From the NCBI GenBank assembly GCA_025934545.1, contig JAICXV010000082.1, positions 1 through 7,763 of the forward strand: 7,763 nucleotides of DNA, written 5' to 3'. This document shows positions 1 to 6,326 of the stretch, piece after piece (position 1 is the first letter of the stretch; each line of letters starts with the position of its first letter). The notes under the pieces are model-generated. The model saw only the letters and a list, made by a program, of their open reading frames with translations, did not search any database and was not told the DNA's origin. This stretch comes from Verrucomicrobiia bacterium (GTDB lineage: Bacteria > Verrucomicrobiota > Verrucomicrobiia > Limisphaerales > Palsa-1400). Made by a program: the position numbers and the translations under genes.

Positions 1-1
1 A

Positions 2-742
2 GATGTTGATCTAACCAATTTTGCCGCCGTTTCCGAACGGTTCCGAAAAGACAAGCCCCACACGATCATTCATTGCGCGGCCATGTCGCGCACGACGGAC
101 TGCCAAGCCAATCCCGTGGTCGCGCGCACGATTAATACCGAGGCGACCGAGCGCCTCGCAGGGTTGGCGAAGGATATCGGGTTCGTTTTTCTTTCGACGG
201 ATCTCGTCTTTGGCGGTGCCAAGGGCAATTACGTTGAAACCGATGAGCCGAATCCTTTGAGTGTTTACGCCGAAACGAAACTCGCCGCCGAAGAGAAAGT
301 CCTGGAAAATCCGCGGCATACCGTTGTTCGCTGTTCCTTGGTCGGTGGGAAATCGCCCAAGGGAAATCATTCTTTCAACGAATATCTTCGTGCCGCGTGG
401 AAAGCCGGGAAAACAACGAAGCTTTTCTTCGATGAATTTCGCACGCCTATTGCGGCTCCTATCGCTGCCCGCGCCATTTGGGAGATTGCCACGCGCGGGC
501 ATGCCGGTTTATTCCATCTCGCTGGCGCTGAAAAGATGTCGCGTGTGCAATTGGGCGAACTGGTCGCGAGGCGTCACCCGGGATTGACCGCGCGCGTTGA
601 ACCCTGTTCCCTTCGTGAGTATCAAGGGGCCCCCCGTCCGGCAGATGTTTCCCTGAATTGCGGAAAGCTCCAAAACCTGCTTAGCTTTAGGCTGACAGGA
701 TTGAATGAATGGCTTAAACAACATCCAAACGTCGACTTCTGA
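2..742 (+). CDS. RmlD-like NAD(P)-dependent sugar-nucleotide reductase (5' end missing)
   Basis: The reading frame is open from base 2, so the gene starts before the window; the first in-frame ATG at 83 lies inside the conserved core and is not the start. The protein is an extended short-chain dehydrogenase of the RmlD (dTDP-4-dehydrorhamnose reductase-like, 'sugar nucleotide-binding') type. Visible marks are the 'IIHCAA' strand near 65-82, the catalytic-type STD (194-202) and the YAETK active-site motif, with Tyr at 266-268 and Lys at 278-280. The C-terminal part has 'FHLAGAEKMSR' and 'RPADVSLNCGKL', as in RmlD substrate-binding domains. The N-terminal Rossmann GxxGxxG motif must lie upstream. 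Family members reduce 4-keto-6-deoxy sugar nucleotides in the cytoplasm for surface polysaccharide, but this branch may have another substrate. The 3' end overlaps the next gene by 38 bases, suggesting co-transcription. Family assignment is firm; the exact substrate is not known. Confidence 0.88.
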   Translation, partial: DVDLTNFAAVSERFRKDKPHTIIHCAAMSRTTDCQANPVVARTINTEATERLAGLAKDIGFVFLSTDLVFGGAKGNYVETDEPNPLSVYAETKLAAEEKVLENPRHTVVRCSLVGGKSPKGNHSFNEYLRAAWKAGKTTKLFFDEFRTPIAAPIAARAIWEIATRGHAGLFHLAGAEKMSRVQLGELVARRHPGLTARVEPCSLREYQGAPRPADVSLNCGKLQNLLSFRLTGLNEWLKQHPNVDF

Positions 743-1571
743 GTATCGCGGACGTTTGGCGCCGTCGCCGACCGGATATCTACACCTCGGTCACGCCCGC
801 ACGTTTTGGACGGCGTATGAGCGCGCGGTTGCGCGGGGTGGTAAATTAATTTTGCGCAACGAAGATCTGGATTCTGCGCGGTGCAAAGCCGAGTTCGTCG
901 AAGCCATGTTCGAAGATTTGCGCTGGTTTGGTTTGGAATGGCGGGAAGGGCCGGACATCGGCGGACCGTTCGCGTCCTATGCGCAAAGCGCACGCCGACA
1001 ATTCTATTTAGCCACCTTCGCCAAATTGAAAGCCGGCGGTTTCGTCTACCCCTGCACCTGTTCACGCAAAGACGTTGAACGTGCCATCACCGCGCCGCAC
1101 GCCGCTGACGACGAACCGATTTATCCCGGCACCTGCCGAAACAAAACCATTGATGCCGCCAACACAGCGCAAGTTAACTGGCGATTCCGTGTGCCCGATG
1201 GCGAAACCATCCGTTTCCAGGACGGCAATCTTGATCACCAAAAATTTGTCGCCGGCCGCGACTTCGGCGATTTCATTATTTGGCGTCACGACCAGATTCC
1301 TTCCTATCAACTCGCGGTAGTCGTCGATGATGCGGCGATGCAAATTACGGAAGTCGTGCGTGGCGAAGACCTGCTAATTTCCACAGCTCGACAGTTATTG
1401 CTCTATCGTGCGCTCGGTCTGAAAGCGCCTTCGTTTTACCATTGCGCGTTGATGACCGACGATCATGGCGTGCGTCTGGCGAAACGTCACGACGCACTCA
1501 GCCTCCGGTCCTTGCGCGAACAAGGTTTGACGCCAGAGGGAATTCGTAAAAGTTGGGATTTTCTGGCCTAA
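705..1571 (+). CDS. gluQ: Glutamyl-Q tRNA(Asp) synthetase
   Basis: This 288-residue protein resembles the catalytic half of glutamyl-tRNA synthetase and lacks the anticodon-binding domain, the hallmark of GluQRS (YadB). GluQRS activates glutamate and attaches it to queuosine at position 34 of tRNA-Asp. The N terminus reads 'GRLAPSPTGYLHLGHAR', with the HIGH-class motif HLGH at residues 27-30. 'RNEDLD' (51-56) sits where RIEDLD is usual. A Cys-x-Cys...Tyr-x3-Cys zinc set typical of YadB is present (C117, C119, Y140, C144). 'VVRGEDLL' and a KMSKS-equivalent 'RLAKRHDA' (257-264) follow. ATG 705 is the only plausible start before the conserved 'GRLAPSP'. It lies inside the upstream gene, 4 bases after AGGA (697-700), so translation may be coupled. 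Length fits the family (about 290-310). A queuosine pathway in the host is implied but not visible here. Confidence 0.95.
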   Translation: MNGLNNIQTSTSEYRGRLAPSPTGYLHLGHARTFWTAYERAVARGGKLILRNEDLDSARCKAEFVEAMFEDLRWFGLEWREGPDIGGPFASYAQSARRQFYLATFAKLKAGGFVYPCTCSRKDVERAITAPHAADDEPIYPGTCRNKTIDAANTAQVNWRFRVPDGETIRFQDGNLDHQKFVAGRDFGDFIIWRHDQIPSYQLAVVVDDAAMQITEVVRGEDLLISTARQLLLYRALGLKAPSFYHCALMTDDHGVRLAKRHDALSLRSLREQGLTPEGIRKSWDFLA

Positions 1572-1577
1572 AAAATC

Positions 1578-1681
1578 CCAAGCACCAAACACCAAGCTTC
1601 AGAGAAGCACCAAATCCCAAGCTCCGAATTCTTTGGATTCTTGAAGTTTCTCTGGAGCTTGGAGCTTGGAACTTGGAGCTT
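1578..1681. repeat. Imperfect inverted repeat built from GGAGCTT heptamers
   Basis: The right side contains four adjacent 7-base units (GGAGCTT, GGAGCTT, GGAACTT, GGAGCTT) at 1654-1681. The left side carries degenerate complementary units AAGCACC, AAACACC and AAGCTTC (1580-1600), plus AAGCTCC at 1619-1625. The best-paired core is 1592-1606 against 1648-1662 (14 of 15 pairs). Pairing extends outwards with interruptions to about 1578/1676, and an inner AATCC/GGATT pair lies at 1613-1617/1635-1639. The element fills almost all the space between the gluQ stop and the next gene. It looks like a dispersed intergenic palindromic or MITE-like element. No T-run follows, so it is not a classical terminator, although the RNA could fold. 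Other copies cannot be seen in this window. Confidence 0.75.
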
Positions 1682-1700
1682 TCTATTCTAGCGTCGGGCC

Positions 1701-2945
1701 ATGCCAACGCTCGCAGAGAAGGTTCACAAAATCATTCTCGACACCCCCGTTTTCGACGTCCACACCCACCTCTGTCCGCCAGCGTTCGCCGAATTATTTC
1801 TGTGGGGCATAGACGATCTGCTCACCTATCACTACTTGGTTGCCGAAGCGTTTCGGCAATCCGATGTCCCGTACGAAAAATTTTGGGCAATGTCCAAAAC
1901 CGAGCAAGCCGACTTGATTTGGGACGAGTTGTTCATCAAACACTCGCCGATCTCCGAAGCCTGCCGCGGCGTTTTGACGACGTTAAGCATGCTGGGCCTC
2001 GACGTGAAAAAGCGCGACTTGCCGGCGATTCGTAAATGGTTCGCCAAACAAGATCCAGACGACTACCTGAACCGCTGCATGGAATTGGCCAACGTTAAAA
2101 CCATTTGCATGACCAATTCACCGTTCGATGATCTCGAACGACCGATTTGGGAAAAAGGTTACAAAGGCGATTCGCGATTTGCGCCCGCTTTGCGCATCGA
2201 TCCGTTCCTGCTCAACTGGCCACAAACCAGCGTTTCGTTGAAGAACTGGGGCTACGACGTTTCCGCTGACCTGAACCAAAAAACTTTGTCGGAAGTACGC
2301 CGGTTCCTTTCCGATTGGACCAAAAAGATCGGCGCGCATTATGTGATGGTTTCGTTGCCGCCGGATTTTCGTTTTCCGGCCGAACGCGGTCCAAAGGAAA
2401 GCGACTGCGTGCGCCTCATCGAACACGCCGTCCTGCCACATTGCCGCGAGTTTAATATTCCGTTTGCGCTGATGCCCGGCGTCAAACGCAGCATTAATCC
2501 GCAACTGAAATTGGCAGGCGATGGCGTCGGCTTAAGCGATCTGCAACCGCTGGCCACGCTCTGCGCCCAATTTCCAGAAAATAAATTCACCGTCACGATT
2601 CTTTCGCGTGAGAACCAATTTGAACTCACCGTCCTTGCTCGCAAATTCCGCAACCTGCACGTGTTCGGCTGTTGGTGGTTCAACAACAATCCCTCCATCA
2701 TCGACCAACTCACCCGCATGCGTATCGAGATGCTCGGTTTAAGCTTCACCCCGCAGCATTCCGACGCCCGCGTTCTCGACCAGCTCATATATAAATGGAG
2801 CCATACGCGCGAAGTCTTAAGTTGGGTTCTGATGGAGAAATACGACGACCTTGTTTACAGCGGTTGGCACCCGACCGAAGCCGAAATCAAACGCGACGTC
2901 GCAGACCTGTTTGGCGGGGCGTTTGAGAAGTTCTGTAAATCGTGA
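1701..2945 (+). CDS. Divergent uronate isomerase (UxaC-like) amidohydrolase-superfamily protein
   Basis: The 414-residue protein has features of the glucuronate/galacturonate isomerase family. UxaC interconverts D-glucuronate and D-fructuronate (or galacturonate and tagaturonate) in cytoplasmic uronate catabolism. The start shows the metal-binding strand 'FDVHTHL' (D19, H21, H23), where UxaC usually has HCH. A 'GCWWFNNNP' segment (323-331) matches the family's Trp-rich active-site strand. 'HSDARVLDQLIYKWSHTREVL' is replaced in canonical UxaC by a TDSRSF...RHEYFRR-type segment; D355 is the likely metal-site aspartate and R357 follows it. It is about 55 residues shorter than classical UxaC (about 470), and no other uronate pathway gene is nearby, so the substrate may differ. 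ATG 1701 is the first start after the repeat; no Shine-Dalgarno is evident. Superfamily assignment is good; enzymatic function is inferred. Confidence 0.8.
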   Translation: MPTLAEKVHKIILDTPVFDVHTHLCPPAFAELFLWGIDDLLTYHYLVAEAFRQSDVPYEKFWAMSKTEQADLIWDELFIKHSPISEACRGVLTTLSMLGLDVKKRDLPAIRKWFAKQDPDDYLNRCMELANVKTICMTNSPFDDLERPIWEKGYKGDSRFAPALRIDPFLLNWPQTSVSLKNWGYDVSADLNQKTLSEVRRFLSDWTKKIGAHYVMVSLPPDFRFPAERGPKESDCVRLIEHAVLPHCREFNIPFALMPGVKRSINPQLKLAGDGVGLSDLQPLATLCAQFPENKFTVTILSRENQFELTVLARKFRNLHVFGCWWFNNNPSIIDQLTRMRIEMLGLSFTPQHSDARVLDQLIYKWSHTREVLSWVLMEKYDDLVYSGWHPTEAEIKRDVADLFGGAFEKFCKS

Positions 2946-2975
2946 GGTTCTATCGGGAAACATCTTCAGCACTCG

Positions 2976-2990
2976 TGCATCTAAGGTGCA
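2976..2990. promoter_or_regulatory. Short palindrome, possible operator
   Basis: TGCATCTAAGGTGCA is a near-perfect dyad: six Watson-Crick pairs and one G·T pair around a central A. It lies in the 116-base spacer between the UxaC-like gene and the acylphosphatase gene. The one-base centre makes an RNA hairpin unlikely, so if functional it would be a DNA-binding site. No regulator can be named and such dyads also occur by chance. Confidence 0.2.
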
Positions 2991-3026
2991 TATGTATACC
3001 TCCGAGTTCCTGCTTGCACAGCGTCG

Positions 3027-3056
3027 TTAGCTTTGGCTGAATCTACCACTTATAGT
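3027..3056 (+). promoter_or_regulatory. Candidate promoter for the 3062-6206 operon
   Basis: TATAGT at 3051-3056 resembles a -10 hexamer, with a weak -35-like TTAGCT at 3027-3032 (18-base spacing). Transcription would start near the ATG at 3062, and no Shine-Dalgarno precedes that ATG, so a leaderless mRNA is possible. The -35 match is poor; this is a weak call. Confidence 0.25.
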
Positions 3057-3061
3057 TGCAC

Positions 3062-3340
3062 ATGAAACGTGAGCGAGTGACGAACCTCTATTCCGGTCGT
3101 GTGCAAGGAGTTGGATTTCGCTACACCGTAAGAACGGTGGCAACCGGCTTTGAAGTTACCGGCACTGTGCGCAACCTTGATGATGGGCGCGTCGAGTTGG
3201 TCGGCGAAGGCGCGAAGCCGGAACTCGAAGAGTTTTTGGTGGCGATTCGCGACTCGGAAGTTGGCAGATTTATTAAGAACGAGCAGACAAATTGGTCAGA
3301 AGCAAAAAATGAATTTCGTGGATTTGAAATCGCACATTAG
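3062..3340 (+). CDS. acyP: Acylphosphatase
   Basis: This small cytoplasmic enzyme hydrolyses acyl phosphates such as carbamoyl phosphate or 1,3-bisphosphoglycerate to a carboxylate and phosphate. From ATG 3062 it has 92 residues, the normal family size. The signature 'GRVQGVGFR' (12-20) carries the phosphate-binding Arg20. 'GTVRNLDDGRVEL' (34-46) carries the catalytic Asn38. The C terminus 'FRGFEI' is also typical. A TTG two codons upstream (3056) is in frame, but ATG gives the better family start. It is the first gene of a tight group: only 12 bases separate it from the phosphoesterase. Identification is secure; its link to the downstream LPS genes is only positional. Confidence 0.95.
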   Translation: MKRERVTNLYSGRVQGVGFRYTVRTVATGFEVTGTVRNLDDGRVELVGEGAKPELEEFLVAIRDSEVGRFIKNEQTNWSEAKNEFRGFEIAH

Positions 3341-3352
3341 ACTGGGATTTGA

Positions 3353-4075
3353 ATGAAGTACGCCATCATCGCCGACATTCACGCCAATCTCGAGGCGTTC
3401 CAGGTCGTGCTCGACGACATCAACAAGCAGAAGTGCACGCACATCGCCTGCCTCGGCGACGTCGTTGGCTACAATGCTAATCCCAAGGAATGTTTGGATA
3501 TCGTTCGCCAGATGAACATCCCGTGCATCAAGGGAAACCACGACGAGTATTGCTCGACCGAGGAAGAACTTGAAGGTTTCAATCCCAATGCCGCCGAAGC
3601 CGTCGCATGGACACGACAGCAACTCAACGACGAAGACAAGAAATGGCTTCGCGACCTGAAATATGTCCGGCTCGTCACCAATTTTACCATCGTCCACGCC
3701 ACGCTCGATCAACCCCAGCGCTGGGCTTATGTCTTCGACAAACTAATGGCCGCCGCCAGTTTCACCTATCAAAACACCGCCGTCTGTTTCTTCGGCCATA
3801 CCCACGTCCCGCTGGCCTTCGTTCGCGACAGCCAGGTGCGGGGCGGGACGTATTCGAAATTCAAAGTCGAACCGGGCCGCAAATATTTCGTCAACGTCGG
3901 CGCCGTCGGCCAGCCGCGCGATGGAATTCCCAAAGCCGGCTACGTGGTTTACGACATGGACGAGGGCTCGATTGAATTGCGACGTCTCGATTACGACATC
4001 GCCGCCGTGCAGGCGAAAATCCGAAAAGCCGGCCTGCCCGAGCGATTGGCCGAACGACTGGCAATCGGAAAATAG
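3353..4075 (+). CDS. Calcineurin-like metallophosphoesterase (YfcE/MJ0936-like)
   Basis: The 240-residue protein has the full set of metal ligands of the binuclear metallophosphoesterase fold: DIH (D8, H10), GDVVGY (D36), GNHDE (N62, H63), 'IVHATL' (H115) and GHTH (H149, H151). The 'ADIHANLEA' start and 'GDVVGYNANP' are typical of the short bacterial group annotated only as metallophosphoesterase or protein phosphatase-like; its natural substrate is generally unknown. There is no signal peptide, so it should be cytoplasmic. ATG 3353 starts exactly at the conserved first strand (MKYAIIADIH). The C-terminal 'GLPERLAERLAIGK' ending is usual for the group, so the TAG at 4073-4075 looks like the genuine end. 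The next gene begins at the very next base in the same frame. Confidence 0.92.
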   Translation: MKYAIIADIHANLEAFQVVLDDINKQKCTHIACLGDVVGYNANPKECLDIVRQMNIPCIKGNHDEYCSTEEELEGFNPNAAEAVAWTRQQLNDEDKKWLRDLKYVRLVTNFTIVHATLDQPQRWAYVFDKLMAAASFTYQNTAVCFFGHTHVPLAFVRDSQVRGGTYSKFKVEPGRKYFVNVGAVGQPRDGIPKAGYVVYDMDEGSIELRRLDYDIAAVQAKIRKAGLPERLAERLAIGK

Positions 4076-5206
4076 TTGAACAGTTCCCGAACAACGGAGC
4101 TCGCGTCAACCGCGGCTCGCATTATCGCGCCGTCTTTCGGCCGGCGGTTTTCGGGAATCAACGCGGCTCTCATCGCCGTCACTTCAGCGATTGCTCGCAA
4201 AGCTCCCATTGTTGCGACAGGCCGGCATCTCTCCCCGGACGTGCCGCAAGTTCCTTTGCGCACTTTGCTGCGCACGATTCGCAAAGGCCCGCGCAGGATC
4301 TGGCATGCACGGCGCAACGTCGAGATGATCGCCGGACTGATTCTCCGTTACGTTTTCAACTATCCGTTGATTCTGGTCATGACTTTCGCTGGCCAGCGGC
4401 GATTCGGTTGGTTCAGTCGACTGTGTTACCGGCGTATGGACGGGTTGATTGCGACAACTCGCACGACGGCCAACTTCCTCGTATGTCCCGCCGATGTCGT
4501 TTATCACGGAGTTGACCTGAGCATTTATTATCCGCCGCAAGATCGCGCCGCCGAACGACTCAAACGCAAACTGGCGCAGAAAAGAAATCTTGGCATCTTT
4601 GGTCGAGTCCGGCCGCAGAAAGGAACCGGCGATCTCGTCGCCGCGCTTGTTCAAGTGCTGCCGCAATTTCCCGAATGGGGCGCGGTCATTGTTGGGCAGG
4701 CGACCGAGGAATATCGCATTTACGAGTTGAGCCTGAAAAATCAATTGCGCGCCGCCGGTCTTGGTGATCGCGTCCGGTTTACCGGTTTCATTCGCGAATT
4801 TCAGGAAATCCCGGCATGGTATCGGGCGTTGGATTTGGTGGTGTGCGCCTCGCGACAAGAAGGTTTCGGTTTGCCGTGCCTGGAAGCGATGGCCAGTGGT
4901 TGTCCGGTAGTGGCGACGCGGGCGGGTGCATGGCCGGAAATTATTTCAGAAGGTGAGGATGGCTGGCTCGCTTGTCCGAACGACCCAGACGATCTGGCCC
5001 GCGCATTGCGAACGGCACTTACCTTGAATGAAGCGTCGCTCACAAAAATGGGACAACACGCTCACGACAAGATGGTTCGGAGCTTCAGCATTGAGCGCGA
5101 AGCGGACGGCATCATTGCTGTTTGCGACAAGCTTTTCAAACAGTACGGCGAACCGCCTTTAACGTCCGTCATCGAGTCGCAGCAGGCGCGCCCGAACTTG
5201 ACTTGA
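4076..5206 (+). CDS. GT4-family glycosyltransferase, LpcC-like (LPS core)
   Basis: A GT-B fold retaining glycosyltransferase of 376 residues, cytoplasmic or peripheral at the inner membrane. The donor-binding half shows 'FGRVRPQKGT' (175-184) and the EX7E motif with E262 and E270 in 'EGFGLPCLEAMASG', followed by 'PVVATRAGAWPEII'. The N-terminal half has 'IIAPSFGRRFSG' and 'IWHARRNVEMIAG' (from residue 75), which as I recall the rhizobial LpcC sequence match that LPS-core mannosyltransferase group; LpcC adds mannose to Kdo. The only possible start before the conserved region is TTG 4076, immediately after the TAG of the phosphoesterase, with GGA at 4067-4069 as a weak ribosome-binding site. 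Translation is probably coupled. Neighbouring Kdo hydroxylase supports an inner-core role. Donor sugar (mannose) is an inference from similarity. Confidence 0.88.
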   Translation: MNSSRTTELASTAARIIAPSFGRRFSGINAALIAVTSAIARKAPIVATGRHLSPDVPQVPLRTLLRTIRKGPRRIWHARRNVEMIAGLILRYVFNYPLILVMTFAGQRRFGWFSRLCYRRMDGLIATTRTTANFLVCPADVVYHGVDLSIYYPPQDRAAERLKRKLAQKRNLGIFGRVRPQKGTGDLVAALVQVLPQFPEWGAVIVGQATEEYRIYELSLKNQLRAAGLGDRVRFTGFIREFQEIPAWYRALDLVVCASRQEGFGLPCLEAMASGCPVVATRAGAWPEIISEGEDGWLACPNDPDDLARALRTALTLNEASLTKMGQHAHDKMVRSFSIEREADGIIAVCDKLFKQYGEPPLTSVIESQQARPNLT

Positions 5207-5258
5207 TTGCCGCGCAAATCCATCTTCTGCTCACGTTGGGGCAACCAAACGCTTTGCT

Positions 5259-6206
5259 ATGACAAACCAATTGAGCAGCAGCCTGCTTTCGCAGATCGCT
5301 GATTTTAAGTTTCCGGGCGAATGGAACGATGGCGCCGCGGCGCAACGGGCGAAGGAATCTTGCGCCCAACTCGAAGAAGGCCGCATTCTTTACTTCGACA
5401 ACATCCCGTTCGATTTTCCAAAAGCGGATCGCGAATTTCTTCTTTCCCAAAAACAAAGCGAGTTCAAAGGCCACAAAAATATTTCCTATCGACCAAACCA
5501 GGATTTGCTGCGAGGAGCGGTCGGTTCAAGCGAAGATCTCGCGAAAACGCACGACATCATGCGGCGTTATTCCGCTGAAGTCGTAAAGTTTTTGTCAAAA
5601 CTGCTCGCGCCTTATTCGCGCCATTGGACGTTGGATTTTGCCAGTTATCGTCCCGAACAAGAACAGGGCAGGGACCTCGCCTTGCACAAGCGCAATGACT
5701 TGCTGCACGTCGATGCTTTCCCGACCCGTCCGATGCACGGCAATCGCATTCTTCGTTGCTTCAACAATATCAATCCGTCTGCGCCGCGCGTTTGGCACAC
5801 CACGTCCGACCGTTTTCCGCAGATCGCCGAAAATTTTGCTGCGGACGCCGGCTTGGCGCAGATCGCAGCCCGTCGCGGGCACAATCCGTTGGTCGTCGGT
5901 TTGAAAAAAATGGTCGGCATGAAAGCGCCCGCTCACTCGCCCTACGACCGGTTCATGCTGCGCTTCCACGATTATTTAAAAGAGAAGCGCGACTTCCAGG
6001 AAAACACGCCCAAACAACGGATCGATTTTCCTCCGGGTTCGACTTGGATCTGTTACACCGATTCCGTTCCGCACGCGGTTCTGTCGGGTCAATATGCACT
6101 GGAACAGACATTCATCATTCCCTTGCGCGCGCTCGTGACGCCGGAAAAATCGCCCATTCGCATACTGGAAAAAATGGCCGGCCGCTCTTTAGCTGAGGCG
6201 GCTTAG
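5259..6206 (+). CDS. kdoO: Kdo hydroxylase (Fe(II)/2-oxoglutarate dioxygenase)
   Basis: The 315-residue protein matches the Kdo_hydroxy family. KdoO enzymes use Fe(II), oxygen and 2-oxoglutarate to hydroxylate Kdo at C3 in lipid A-Kdo, giving Ko (D-glycero-D-talo-oct-2-ulosonic acid). Family marks include 'LEEGRILYFDNIPF' near residue 38, 'HKNISYRPNQDLLRG', and 'LLHVDAFPTRP' with iron ligands H150 and D152. The distal ligand H272 lies in 'SVPHAVLSGQYALEQTF'. There is no signal peptide or membrane segment, fitting an enzyme acting on the cytoplasmic side of the inner membrane. ATG 5259 starts 52 bases after the glycosyltransferase; no clear Shine-Dalgarno is seen. It is the last gene of the group and a terminator hairpin overlaps its stop. 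Family assignment is strong; activity rests on homology. Confidence 0.92.
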   Translation: MTNQLSSSLLSQIADFKFPGEWNDGAAAQRAKESCAQLEEGRILYFDNIPFDFPKADREFLLSQKQSEFKGHKNISYRPNQDLLRGAVGSSEDLAKTHDIMRRYSAEVVKFLSKLLAPYSRHWTLDFASYRPEQEQGRDLALHKRNDLLHVDAFPTRPMHGNRILRCFNNINPSAPRVWHTTSDRFPQIAENFAADAGLAQIAARRGHNPLVVGLKKMVGMKAPAHSPYDRFMLRFHDYLKEKRDFQENTPKQRIDFPPGSTWICYTDSVPHAVLSGQYALEQTFIIPLRALVTPEKSPIRILEKMAGRSLAEAA

Positions 6207-6218
6207 CTCAATATTTTT
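6191..6218 (+). terminator. Rho-independent terminator overlapping the kdoO stop
   Basis: AGCTGAG (6191-6197) pairs with CTTAGCT (6202-6208): six Watson-Crick pairs and one G·T pair around a GCGG loop. After two bases follows the T-rich tract ATATTTTT (6211-6218). The right arm contains the kdoO stop codon TAG (6204-6206). The stem is short, so efficiency may be modest, but position and architecture fit an operon end. Confidence 0.5.
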
Positions 6219-6296
6219 CCCGAATCGTCGTTCAATCCGTGTTCGAAATCTGAATACTTCACCAGCGGAAGCCGTCCCATTAACCGGCGGGATTTC

Positions 6297-6325
6297 TTGA
6301 ACGGGTGTTCGGGGCCGCCTACACT
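6297..6325 (+). promoter_or_regulatory. Sigma70-like promoter candidate for the secreted-protein gene
   Basis: TTGAAC (6297-6302) and TACACT (6320-6325) are separated by exactly 17 bases, each matching four of six consensus positions. It follows the kdoO terminator in a 120-base spacer, where a new transcript is expected. Transcription would start near 6332, essentially at the second ATG (6333), giving a leaderless or near-leaderless mRNA. Confidence 0.35.
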
Positions 6326-6326
6326 C

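Noticed and set aside
83..742. ATG 83 as the start of the sugar-nucleotide reductase
   Set aside because: The frame is open back to base 2 with family-like sequence, including the strand ending in HCAA, so the true start lies before the window.
622..1065. 147-codon minus-strand open frame across the reductase/gluQ junction
   Set aside because: The Arg-rich, low-information translation is antisense to two well-supported genes.
1592..1662. Inverted repeat considered as a rho-independent terminator for gluQ
   Set aside because: The loop is 41 bases long and no T-tract follows the right arm, so it does not have terminator architecture.
1498..2035. Reading frames crossing the repeat on the minus strand (1498-1707) and the plus strand (1553-2035)
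   Set aside because: They are translations of the heptamer repeat and of out-of-frame stretches of gluQ and the UxaC-like gene. No family resemblance is visible, and the UxaC-like frame is clearly the coding one.
3353..4075. Phosphoesterase considered as LpxH (UDP-2,3-diacylglucosamine hydrolase) because of the LPS neighbours
   Set aside because: The DIHANLEA start, GDVVGY spacing and C-terminal region fit the generic YfcE/MJ0936-like group; I see no LpxH-specific acyl-chain-binding cap.
4184..4858. 224-codon minus-strand open frame opposite the glycosyltransferase
   Set aside because: It lies wholly inside a gene with clear GT4 motifs, and its translation shows no recognisable domain. High-G+C antisense frames of this size are common.
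6297..6326. TTG 6297 as the start of the secreted-protein gene
   Set aside because: It would add ten residues ahead of a standard signal peptide, and the TTG falls in a likely -35 element. ATG 6327 or 6333 gives a normal signal sequence.
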